Shown piece after piece: positions 28,612 through 37,155 of a stretch of 64,000 nt of DNA (positions within the stretch are counted from its first letter, which is position 1; each line of letters starts with the position of its first letter). The translations under genes were made by a program, and so were the position numbers. Origin of the DNA: Effrenium voratum. Its lineage: Eukaryota > Sar > Dinophyceae > Suessiales > Symbiodiniaceae. Location of the stretch: NCBI GenBank assembly GCA_963377175.1, contig CAUJNA010001439.1, positions 1 to 64,000 on the forward strand, in the 5' to 3' direction. Under the pieces are notes generated by a model. That model was not told where the DNA came from. It saw nothing but the letters and a program-made list of their open reading frames with translations, and searched no databases.

Positions 28612-31600
28612 ATTTTTGCCCAACGGCACTTTTCAAGTTTTGCCAGCCTTCTCACATGTGCAGATTGAGCACCCCATCTCGAGATTGACTCAGCGCACAG
28701 AGCATGTGAGTCCGGCCGCAATCCAGGACAACGTTGCGAAATATTGGAATCAATTTTGGCAGAGAGACAAGGCTGAAGAGCAAGAAGCCGACTCACCCTG
28801 GAGGGACTTCCTGGACATTGCAGACCGTGCCCCACCAATCGATGTTCAACACCACGTTGAAATCACCAGCCTGTCAGTATGGAAAGACGGAATCAGACGG
28901 CTAAAGAATGACTCAGCTCGTGGAATCTGCGGATGGGGTTCCGCCGAACTAAAACTTCTTCCTGACCTCGCAATCGAGCACTTGAGCCAGATTCTCAACT
29001 CCTTCACTACAGGTTGGCCATCCTGGCTCCTTGTATCAAGGGTCGTGTTACTCGCTAAAGAAGCTATTGTTCAGACGGCCGCCGCGGTACGCCCCATTAC
29101 CATTTATTCCGTTTTATGGAGACTTTGGGCGGGTATCCTGGCCAGACAACTTCTGCAGGCATGGGCGCGTGTCAAAATCCCGGGGGTGCATGGCGCCCTA
29201 CCAGGCTGGTCAGTCTCAGATGCGTGCATGCGAATCCAACTTGCCATTGAAGCTGCCCATGAAACGAACACTCCAATTGCCGGATTCACACTGGATCTCA
29301 TCAAAGCTTTCAACGGTTTGCCCAGGCGTCCTGCACTGCACCTGTTGAAGAAACTGGGTTGCCCGCCAGCCCTTGCGGACTCGTGGTACGCCAGCTTGCT
29401 CCGCATGAAGAGAGTTTTTTGTGTCGGCACCGACATCTCCACTGCACACAGTGCCACTACAGGGGTTGCGGAAGGTTGTCCCATCTCGGTCTTGATCATG
29501 AATTGCTTTTCGTATCTTGCATCCTTTTTAATCAAGTCGGTTGGGGCCACGCCCACGACCTATTTCGATAACTGGGGGTGGTTCTCTGACACAATGAGCT
29601 CAAACCGGGCTGCGCTCCAAACCGTGCTTTGCATGTGCAACTCCGCCCGTATCGACATCTCTTACCCCAAGTGCTGGGCTTGGGGTACATCCAAGGCCCT
29701 TAGAGAGAAATGGCCGGACATTTTGAACGATATCATCGGTCATAAATCGGTACCTGTTTTGAACGAAGCTGCAGAGCTCGGCGTTGTTTTTCACTACGCA
29801 AAGCAACATGGTCTACTGTCTCAATCAGCACGACTTGATCAGGTTCACGCAATCCTTAACAGGATGACTGCGCTTGACACCGGGATCCAGCAAATTGGGA
29901 CGCTGGTCCGCGCTCTTTTTGGAGTTGAATTCCTTCCTTTGGGATGGAAACATTTCGAGCAACTCAGAGCCAAGGTGACACAACTGATGCTCCCTCGCGC
30001 AGCATCTACGACTTCCCCTTGGCTTACTTGCAATGTGCTAGCTCCAGGCCTCCAAGATCCGGAGGAATACGCCCACCTATCCGTGCTTAGGAACTTGAAG
30101 CGTCATGTCGCGCGTTCCGACCCCGAGCAGCTGACCATTTTGTACAGCCGAATCAGTAACCACTCTGGCCAGTTTTTGAAGACACATGGTCCTGCAATCA
30201 AATGGTCGATGGATGAATCAGGTAACATTGTTACCAATACCATGATCAGCTTCCAACTTGCAAGCACCCCATGGAGGAGAATTTGTGAGTTCATGCGAGA
30301 CTCCTGGATGATGTTCGTCTCGACGCAAGTTGCACACAGGAAGGAATGTCAGAATATTTCTTCTCTTTCACGCAGGGCAACATCTACTGCTTTCGGACGC
30401 CTAGAAATCAGCCTGCAACGCACTGCAGCGCTGCAGATCTGTGGTGGTTACTCCTCTGCAGCCAGGACTACCCTCTGGAAGCCAGATGAGGACGGAGGCT
30501 GCCCACTGTGTGGACAACTTGCAGACGCAAAGCACACTACACTGCATTGTCCGGCACTTGCTGCAGAACGCGAGACATGCGGTTTCTCAGACATCACCCG
30601 ATCTGCCGATGATGCAATTTGGAGAGTTCCAGTAATCCAACGACACACAGACGCCCCGGCTTATGTGTTTATCAGTGAGCACCTCAGTCCAGGCGTAATT
30701 CCTGAATCAGGAACAGCTTGGATCGAAAATGCGGGTTCTACTCCTTTCTTCTTCATCGACGGCAGCGGCCACAACCAGAAAGTACCGGAAGCACGCTTAT
30801 CCACTTGGTGCATAATTGGATGCAATGCGGAGGAGGCGGAATTTCAATCTGCGCATTCCAACTATAAGCGAACCAAGAGGATGCCGCCGTGCTTTACCAT
30901 CCTCGCCGCAGGGCAAACTCAAGGAAGCCAGACAGTTGCCCGGGCAGAGCTTACAGCCCTGACGGTCACTGTTGAGTCAGTCGACCGCGCCTCCATTTAT
31001 ATGGATTGTCAAGCTAATGTCGATATTTGGAACTGGCTGGAAACCAACCCTACTGATGCACAGATTGCAGCCCGTGCGAACGAAGATCTTGTTCTCAGAT
31101 TGGCACGGCGCCACCCTTTTGTGCAAATCCGGGTCCTCAAGGTCAAGGCTCACATCGACCCCCTTGGAATTCCGGACTCCCCGCAGGGTTTCATTCACCT
31201 TGGAAACATGTGTGCAGATGAGGGAGCCAAGCAGGCCATGAATCATATCGACCCGCAAATTTTGCAGGCTTCAAACCGTATTGCAGCAGGAAACGCTCGC
31301 GCAACCACTGAGCTGACGGAAATATTGACTTTTGCTGCGAAGATGGTTATCCAATACTTTCGAAAGGTTGCTGAAAAGCAGAATGAAGACGGACTGCGAC
31401 ATACTCCAGCGGAAAAAATGCGCCTCGTGACTAATTGGAATCCAGATGCGGCACCTTTATTGCAACCAGTTTTCGACGAGGATTTCTGTAATGCTTTCAT
31501 GTGGGGAACTGCTTATCTGCAATCGGTGCAACTTTGGTTAACTCAGATCAAATGGCCGGCAGCACACACAGAAGCTGACCCCGGAATTAGCCTTTTAGAG

Positions 31601-32125
31601 CTCCTCGTGAACTGGATGGTCAGCAGTGGAATGGAGGTTCCCATTGTGATTCCCCCAGACAAACGACCCAAGCACCCTCGTTTTTGCGATGCATACACTA
31701 TTCGGGTTGGCGCTCAGGATCCCATTGTATACGCCTTGCCATGGTCCTGGAAGCAGGCCATCAACAACTTTGACAATGCACTTCGTGTTTTGCAACGGCG
31801 ATCCAATGTGCCAATCTTACCGTGGCATCAAAAGGCGAGACGAGCAGGCTGTCTCACTTTGTTCGGAGCATCGCAACCGGGTGCTGGTTTCAGAATCAGG
31901 CCCGTCCTTCCACAACTTATGGACACGCTGAGGGCCATGCAAACTGGCTACAAGGACAGCAAGGAGTTCACACTTCCGCGTGACTGGCATGTTCACTCGG
32001 TCAAACACCATACTTGCCATGCCACCATGAGTGAATCGGAGCTCCACGAAGGTCCTTTCCAACGTTTTGAGAGATGGAGAACTCTGCAGATGAGTGAAAA
32101 GAAGCAGAGAGGCCGACGTCCGTGA
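28511..32125 (+). CDS. LINE-2 ORF G: reverse transcriptase, CCHC finger and RNase H
   Basis: 1,204 residues, the longest frame in the window. RT motif A is FTLDLIKAFNGLPR (Asp262), motif B GVAEGCPISVLIMNCFSYLA and motif C TYFDNWGWFS: Asp353 is present but the second acidic residue is Asn354. A CX2CX7HX4C finger (CPLCGQLADAKHTTLHC) follows near residues 660-676. RNase H has FFFIDGSGHN (Asp750), VARAELTAL (Glu813), IYMDCQANV (Asp832) and MCADEGAK (Asp903), so its active site is complete. The C-terminal 250 residues are unassigned. The protein would reverse-transcribe element RNA and remove RNA from hybrids. Confidence 0.9.
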   Translation: MSNHHAGGKPKARQHTPSARQKTTYCGEHCVVIEFLPNGTFQVLPAFSHVQIEHPISRLTQRTEHVSPAAIQDNVAKYWNQFWQRDKAEEQEADSPWRDFLDIADRAPPIDVQHHVEITSLSVWKDGIRRLKNDSARGICGWGSAELKLLPDLAIEHLSQILNSFTTGWPSWLLVSRVVLLAKEAIVQTAAAVRPITIYSVLWRLWAGILARQLLQAWARVKIPGVHGALPGWSVSDACMRIQLAIEAAHETNTPIAGFTLDLIKAFNGLPRRPALHLLKKLGCPPALADSWYASLLRMKRVFCVGTDISTAHSATTGVAEGCPISVLIMNCFSYLASFLIKSVGATPTTYFDNWGWFSDTMSSNRAALQTVLCMCNSARIDISYPKCWAWGTSKALREKWPDILNDIIGHKSVPVLNEAAELGVVFHYAKQHGLLSQSARLDQVHAILNRMTALDTGIQQIGTLVRALFGVEFLPLGWKHFEQLRAKVTQLMLPRAASTTSPWLTCNVLAPGLQDPEEYAHLSVLRNLKRHVARSDPEQLTILYSRISNHSGQFLKTHGPAIKWSMDESGNIVTNTMISFQLASTPWRRICEFMRDSWMMFVSTQVAHRKECQNISSLSRRATSTAFGRLEISLQRTAALQICGGYSSAARTTLWKPDEDGGCPLCGQLADAKHTTLHCPALAAERETCGFSDITRSADDAIWRVPVIQRHTDAPAYVFISEHLSPGVIPESGTAWIENAGSTPFFFIDGSGHNQKVPEARLSTWCIIGCNAEEAEFQSAHSNYKRTKRMPPCFTILAAGQTQGSQTVARAELTALTVTVESVDRASIYMDCQANVDIWNWLETNPTDAQIAARANEDLVLRLARRHPFVQIRVLKVKAHIDPLGIPDSPQGFIHLGNMCADEGAKQAMNHIDPQILQASNRIAAGNARATTELTEILTFAAKMVIQYFRKVAEKQNEDGLRHTPAEKMRLVTNWNPDAAPLLQPVFDEDFCNAFMWGTAYLQSVQLWLTQIKWPAAHTEADPGISLLELLVNWMVSSGMEVPIVIPPDKRPKHPRFCDAYTIRVGAQDPIVYALPWSWKQAINNFDNALRVLQRRSNVPILPWHQKARRAGCLTLFGASQPGAGFRIRPVLPQLMDTLRAMQTGYKDSKEFTLPRDWHVHSVKHHTCHATMSESELHEGPFQRFERWRTLQMSEKKQRGRRP

Positions 32126-32801
32126 TCTTGCCATTTACTTTTCTATTTGTTTCTGCCCATGTACTTGTTTATTTGCACAGTGCAGTGGAAACTCGCGACG
32201 GATCATTTTATTCATTTCTTGATGAGCCTGGTATTAATTTCCCAGCACGCGCTTGCTGCTGCCAGGGTACATCCAGGCGCCTTATCCGCTCGAGCCGTCA
32301 AACCAGGCACCGTTTGTCTGTGAACCTGGAGAATGTTTTCCGCTTCTGCAGATGACTTGAGATGATTTCAGCTGCGCCTTTGCAGGCCTGACTTGCCATT
32401 TCACAGGAGCAATTGGGGGCTTACCCTTTCTCTGCAATGCTGTCAAGGGCGATTTTTATTTGCCTCCTTGTGGTCGTATGCAAATCCGGACTTCTCAGTC
32501 TGGCCAGCTGGGGACGCGATCCAGTATGAAGTGAACGGTGTCGATTGCTTTGCGGACACCTTGTACAGTCTCTTTCATGTTTGATTTCCACGGTGGCCTG
32601 AGAATCAGTCTCACCGCAGCACCAATTTGCTTCGGCTCGATGATTTCGCCTTCGCGGCGACCGTTGCTTGTGTTTTCTTTCTTGCCTGCGGGCTTCCGTT
32701 TTTGCTTTCCTCGCCCAGCAAAGCCCGGGAGAGATGAAGAAGAGCCTGACGAACTGGTCGCCTCTCGCTCTCGCTGGGGGGCGGCCACAAAGAAGGGGGG
32801 T
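32126..32801 (+). other. LINE-2 3' untranslated region
   Basis: Between the ORF G stop and the right target-site duplication. No poly-A or short tandem tail is visible at the 3' end, which reads GCGGCCACAAAGAAGGGGGG then T. Short frames on both strands have no recognisable product. Confidence 0.65.
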
Positions 32802-32817
32802 GACAACAGTGTGCAGC
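32802..32817. repeat. LINE-2 target-site duplication, right copy
   Basis: GACAACAGTGTGCAGC, identical to 21,358-21,373. Confidence 0.85.
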
Positions 32818-33130
32818 ATTGGATGACATCTTGCTCTTGCTTAGGCCTTGCTGGTTCTCTCCTCCTATGTTGCTCCTGGCGTTTCGCCTTTTGGTTTCCG
32901 CAGTCACACTGGCCGCGAAGTCAAATCGCACGATGTTACGCGTTATACGCAGGAGCTCGAGCGGTCATCCGGCAGAGGGGCGGCCTTGTTGCAAAACAGG
33001 GCGACCCGCCGGCCCTTGCATCTGTCGATGTTATCCATGCTGCTTGCCTTGTTGCTACCTGCTCTCATGAATTCCTTCCGACTGATATGCGTCGCGGGGC
33101 TGCGTGTGTAGAACATTTGATTCTTCTTTT
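32818..33130 (+). pseudogene. LINE-1 part 3: end of the zinc finger and C-terminus
   Basis: Reading continues in the frame GDNSVQ-HWMTSCSCLGLAGS, which supplies the His and last Cys of the finger started before 21,373. About 90 more residues follow (ARAVIRQRGGLVAKQGDPPA, VDVIHAACLVATCSHEF). Near 33,130 the sequence passes abruptly into the minus-strand packaging ATPase. Confidence 0.75.
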
Positions 33131-33864
33131 AGATAGTAGACGAAGAGGAAGCTGTAGGGTTCCCGGGTCGCCTGCTCGTAGATCCTGTGCAGCTTGTCCT
33201 TCGGCAGCAGGGCGCTGAGCTCTTCGATGACGGCGTCCAGCTCGTGCCGGTTGCGCCTCCAGCAGCAGAGAAATTGCATGTTCACCCGCACGGCTGCGCT
33301 GATGAGCCTCAGCTTCTGGGAGCTCACCCTGCCTCTGATGAAGAGTGTATCCAGGGCACCATGGGCCTTGTGGAGCTGCGGGCTATCAGCGTAGTCGTCC
33401 AGGATAATCAGCACCTGATACAGCTTCTTCATCTCCAACTTCTTGGATGTCTCGGTGATCTTGCGCTGCCGCTGGATGATGCCCCGCAGCGCTGCCTCGT
33501 CCCACTCGTCGTAGTAAGCCTGCTCCCGTTCGGTATTCACCCCCAAGTTTTCCTCGATGTACTTCTTGACGGGGATCCAGCTGTCGTCTATGTTCACGCT
33601 GGGGCTGAAGATGTAGATTTTCTCAAAGACTCCGCGGTATTGCTCCAGAATCATGCTGATCAGCGCCACGGTTTTGCCGGACTTGCTGGGGCCGAGGAAG
33701 ATGCCTGTGCATGGAACCTGGGGCACCACGGGGTCCGAGGGCTGTTTGCTAGTGTATTCTCTTGTGGGAAAGAGCTTGATCTTCCCCATTCCTTTGCCTT
33801 TACTTCCCAAATTCGACGCAGGGAAGCCGGGCGGCGAGTCCGTGAGCGCCCTGCTGCAGTGCAC
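33055..33864 (-). CDS. Viral genome-packaging ATPase, copy B (3' truncated)
   Basis: 269-residue open frame from ATG 33,864 (a second Met at residue 26 begins MGKIKLFP). Walker A is GIFLGPSKSGKT (residues 58-65), Walker B QVLIILDDYAD (151-157), followed by HKAHGALDTLFIRGR, SSQKLRLISAAVRVNMQFLC and EPYSFLFVYYLK. Homology with copy A ends there; the last 23 residues (33,055-33,127) are read from LINE-1, so the C-terminus is lost. Compared with copy A it lacks HMQISTW after IRGR. FtsK/HerA-type ATPases of this kind package genomes of polinton-like viruses and virophages. The gene lies 11 bases from the upstream small gene, in the same compact style as the first virus-like block. Confidence 0.85.
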   Translation of the reverse strand: MHCSRALTDSPPGFPASNLGSKGKGMGKIKLFPTREYTSKQPSDPVVPQVPCTGIFLGPSKSGKTVALISMILEQYRGVFEKIYIFSPSVNIDDSWIPVKKYIEENLGVNTEREQAYYDEWDEAALRGIIQRQRKITETSKKLEMKKLYQVLIILDDYADSPQLHKAHGALDTLFIRGRVSSQKLRLISAAVRVNMQFLCCWRRNRHELDAVIEELSALLPKDKLHRIYEQATREPYSFLFVYYLKEESNVLHTQPRDAYQSEGIHESR

Positions 33865-33875
33865 TGTCTGAGTTT

Positions 33876-34202
33876 TCAGAGCGCCTGCCCTGGGTGGACG
33901 TTACTTACTGCAAGTACGGGACTCCGTACAGGAAGAAGACGAGGCTGTGGACCAACATGCGCTGGAGGCCGAGCCGAGGGCTGTGCAGGAGCAGCTGCCG
34001 GTGCGATGCGTGGGAAGACGGGAGGCATCTGAGGGGCGCCCAAGGGGGGCCTCGACTCATGGGGGGCCAGCGTGAGAGGGTCAGAGGGCAGTCGCGCGAG
34101 CTGCTTTACAGCATTCCTACGGCGCTGTGCGAGGAGATTGCGAGCGCGGCCACGGCAGAGCTTGCGGATCGGCTGAGCATCCCGGACTAAGCCGAGGATC
34201 AT
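33876..34202 (-). CDS. Virus-like cluster 2: small basic, Pro/Ala-rich protein
   Basis: 108 residues from ATG 34,202: MILGLVRDAQPIRKLCRGRA, then RNLLAQRRRNAVKQLARLPS and a Pro/Ala-rich tail ending HVGPQPRLLPVRSPVLAV plus a few residues at 33,876. The Arg-rich first half could bind nucleic acid; no family is recognised. Located between the fibre-like gene and the packaging ATPase, with short spacers on both sides. The alternative is that the frame is fortuitous. Confidence 0.4.
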   Translation of the reverse strand: MILGLVRDAQPIRKLCRGRARNLLAQRRRNAVKQLARLPSDPLTLAPHESRPPLGAPQMPPVFPRIAPAAAPAQPSARPPAHVGPQPRLLPVRSPVLAVSNVHPGQAL

Positions 34203-34203
34203 T

Positions 34204-34217
34204 TTTCTTATAAGAAA
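34204..34217. promoter_or_regulatory. Palindrome TTTCTTATAAGAAA between two virus-like genes
   Basis: A perfect 14-bp palindrome overlapping the fibre stop and lying just upstream of the small gene's ATG on the minus strand. AT-rich TATAAG at a gene boundary could be a promoter or processing signal; this is inference from position. Confidence 0.35.
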
Positions 34218-37155
34218 TAATGTCCTAAGGAGAGGCGCTCGCCGGGCTTGGCCTCCACGGAGTCGAAGAGCTGCTTGAGCTCTGCCACGTCGGCCTCGGC
34301 AATCTCCGTCTTCACCCGGCTGTCCGACAAGTCCGTAAAGCTCGTGTTGCAGACCACGTTGCCCGTGCCCGCGATCACCAGGCAGCCGGGGTTCCTCTGG
34401 TTCGTGGTCAGGGACAGCTGCGTCGAGAGGCTCTTCGTCTGCACCAGCGCCTCGTCGTTGATCATGATGCTCTGGTTGCCCAGCAGCCGGCTCCGGGCCG
34501 CTGTCGGAGGCCGCGCTGTTGTTGGACACCTGCAGCTTGCTCCAGCCCGCCCAGTTCTTCGTCAAGAAGAGATCGTCCGAGAAGTCGGAGGTGTTGGTCA
34601 CGGTGAGCGTGTTGGACGCGAAGAGCTGCGGCGCGGAGACCGTGCCCGAGCGTCACGTCGCCGCACACCACGCTGCCCGTCGACACTCCGCCGCTCGTGC
34701 CGTGAAGGTGCAGTCCAGGCTCTCGCAGTCCAGCGGGCCGGTGGAGGGCGCCCCGGTGATGGTCAGCGTGGCGCCCGTGAGCGCCCCGGTGGGCTGCGAA
34801 GCTCGCCGCGGTCGCTGCAGGCCGTCAGCGTGTCCGTGGACACGTCGCCCACCGTGGTGAAGTTCCCGGCGTTGGCCGTGTTGTTGATCGTCAATGTGCT
34901 GCCCGTGATTCCTGTGGCGGAGCTCAGCAGGCCCACGCTGGCCGCCACGGTGATGCTCAGCGAGCTGCCTGACACGGCGCCCGTGGACGACAGCGCAGCT
35001 CCGGCGACGGTGCCTGTGGCTGTGAGCGCTGCGCAGGAGACTGCGCCCGAGGCGTCCACGCCCGTCATGAACACGTCGTTGCACAGCAGCTGGTCGCAGC
35101 CCACGTTGCCCTGCGCGGTGAGCCCGTCCAGCGTGGCCGAGCCCGTGAGGGCCAGCGAGTCGGCCAGGGAGACCGACTCTCCCTCGAAGGCTGAGGCCCT
35201 GATCTGCATGCTGTACAGGTCCAGCGTGCCCGCCGACTGCTGCACCAGCCCGGGGATCGAGCCTCTGAAGGCTCCGAAGTGCAGCTTTGCGACTCCTCCT
35301 GGTGGCACCGAGAAATCCAGGCGCGCCGTGCTCCAGACACCCTGCGCGGCCGTGCCGAGGAAGGTGCCGGTGACGCCCACGTAGTCGTTGTCGGCCGCGC
35401 TGACGTACATCACCAAGTTGGAGGCCGTGCCCAGCCGGTACCGGCAGCCGAAGGAGTAGCGTCTCCCCGGCGTCAGGGTGTAGGTGCGCACAATGTTCCA
35501 GGCGAAGGCGCTCAGAGTCATGGCATAGCCCTCCAGCTGGAAGCCTCCCACTGTGAAGCTGGCCGAGGCCACGCCTGTTGGAGCGCACCAGGAAGTTGCC
35601 TAATGTGGTGAGCGTGGGTTGCAGCAGCACCTCGCCCAGGGTGGCCAGCGTGACGTCGTCGGCCCCTCCGTCGAGGAACTCATGCTTCAGCAGCAGGGCT
35701 GAGGCCGTCGTGTCTGCCTCGACCTCCGTCGTGTTGCCTGCCTCCAGGGTTGCATCCAGGATCTGGAGGCCGTAGACGTCCACCGTTCCAGCCGTCTGGT
35801 TGGGCAGGCCCGGCGCCTGGAAGTGCCCGAAGTGAAGCTTCGCAACTCCGTTTGGAGGCACTGTGAAGTACATCTTGGCCGTGCTCCAGGCACCCTGGTC
35901 ACCCACAAAGCTGCCGTACAGAGGGTCGTAGACGTTGTCGGCCTCTGACATGTACACCACGAAGTTGGAGGCCGTGCCGAGCCGGTACCGGCAGGCGAAG
36001 AGGAGCTCTCGGCCTGGCGTCAAGTTGTAGGTGCGCACGATGTTCTAGGGGTTCACCGCCAGGGTCAGGGTGTAGCCGCCCACGCTCACTGCGCCCGCGG
36101 TGTGCGTGGCCAGGACCACGCTGCAGCCGCTGCTGGGGCGAACCGTCCAGTTTGACAGCGAGACGTCCGTGGGGCCCAGGATCTGCTCTCCTATGGCGGC
36201 CACCACCTCGTCGGCCCCTCCGTCGTCCGGAAAGCGCACGGCTATTTGCAGGGCAGAGGCTGCCTCCGTGACGCCGAGCTTGTCGGCAAGGAGACCGTCC
36301 ACTTGTGCGATGGTGTAGTGGCTGAGCAGCGCGGCTGCGATGCTCGAGGCCGTTGCCGTGTCCTGGTCTGCGGCCGAGCGGAGGTGATTTGGTTGGTTGT
36401 GAACACGTCCTGGTCCGGGCCCGTCCTGTAGGCCAGCAGCGCGCCCGCGATGGCGGCCTGCGTCTGCGTGTCCTGCGCGCTTGCCGTGCGGTAGTCTCCC
36501 AACAGGGCGTCTACCTGCACCGAGGTGTAGTAGGCCAGCAGCGCGGCTGTGATGGCGGCCTGCGTCTGCGTGTCCTGCGCCGTGCCCGTTCGGTAGTCTC
36601 CCACTTGTGAGGAGGTGTAGTAGGCCAGCAGCGCAGCCGCGAGGGCCGCGTCCGCCGCTGCGATGGAGTAGCAGTCGGCCGTGATGCTCAGCGTGTCGTC
36701 GCCGTTGGCCAGCGCAGCAGAGAGAGGAGCCTCCAGATGCAGGTTGCGAACGACGTTGCTTCCGCGAACGAGCTCCCAAGTAGTGAAGCCCGCCCAGGCC
36801 GGCGCGTTAACAACTCCGCCGCTGCCGGAAAGCTGCAGGGCGGCGAGCTCCGCGAGGATTGCGTCGAGGGCGCTCTGGAGCGTGGTCTCGCTGGCGGAGA
36901 GCGCGGCGTTCGTGGCGTATGAGGCCAGCAGCGTCGCGTCGGCCTTGGCCCCCTGGAGCGCCGTGATGCTGGCGTCGCGGCTAGCAAGCTGCGCTGCGAC
37001 GAAGGCCTCGGTGGCGAGACCCAGCAGGGCATTTGCTATCTTGGTGTCTACCTCCAGCGGCGTGTCCAACCCGTCCACCGTGGAGAGCAGGGCGGCCAGC
37101 GCGCTTGCGTCCGCCTTGCCGGTGAGGGCGGCGTCCAGGGCTGCCTGCTTTCGAC
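34208..37155 (-). pseudogene. Fibre-like virion protein with duplicated beta-sandwich and S74-type end (decayed)
   Basis: Read 37,155 to 34,208. First an Ala-rich helical/coiled region (LTGKADASALAALLSTVDGL, ASYATNAALSASETTLQSAL), then repeats of about 35 residues with DYRTGTAQDTQTQAAITAAL and a near-copy. Two homologous domains follow, each with IVRTYxLTPGR, RYRLGTASN, VPPxGVAKLHFG and AGTxDxY; they centre on 35,900 and 35,350. A Gly/Thr/Ser-rich beta repeat follows (SSTGAVSGSSLSITVAASVG). The end has NTSFTDLSDSRVKTEIAEAD, matching the start of a peptidase S74 intramolecular chaperone, cut short at 34,208. At least four frameshifts and one TGG-to-TAG nonsense codon (36,045-36,047) mark it as dead. 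Such fibres bind hosts in phages and large viruses; the role here is inferred. Confidence 0.65.

Larger units (their letters stand above)
21374..32801 (+). mobile_element. LINE-2: 11.4-kb non-LTR retrotransposon encoding a cytosine methyltransferase
   Basis: Bounded by a 16-bp direct repeat and inserted in the LINE-1 zinc finger. Removing 21,374-32,801 and one repeat copy restores LINE-1 reading CVLCGQGDNSVQHWMTSC, a CX2CX8HX4C finger. Order: short 5' leader (21,374-21,457), C5-methyltransferase over two frames, unknown region, ubiquitin-like RLHGGG end, ORF1-like region, coiled coil, AP endonuclease, RT, CCHC finger, RNase H, and a 3' untranslated region of about 680 bp. There is no poly-A tail. 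The coding part is in seven overlapping or adjacent frames, so it is probably slightly decayed or uses recoding. It is far less degraded than LINE-1, consistent with later insertion. Confidence 0.88.
9530..33130 (+). mobile_element. LINE-1 of this window: non-LTR retrotransposon, twice interrupted
   Basis: Three collinear pieces on the plus strand make one decayed element: 9,530-10,900 (upstream region and endonuclease N-half), 18,187-21,373 (endonuclease C-half, reverse transcriptase, start of the zinc finger) and 32,818-33,130 (rest of the C-terminus). A 7.3-kb insert with the giant palindrome separates the first two, and LINE-2 separates the last two. The 3' end abuts packaging ATPase copy B near 33,130, so it probably inserted into that gene. 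The 5' boundary is not clear; foldback element 3 lies just upstream. The total without inserts is about 4.9 kb. Confidence 0.8.

Noticed and set aside
33187..35384. Long plus-strand frames of 281 and 378 codons
   Set aside because: Antisense of the packaging ATPase and fibre genes, whose motifs (Walker A/B, LSDSRVKTEI, RYRLGTASN) are on the minus strand.
34208..37155. Bacteriophage contamination as the source of the fibre gene
   Set aside because: It sits in a continuous eukaryotic repeat landscape, is heavily decayed, and adjoins a polinton-type ATPase that has a second copy elsewhere in the window.
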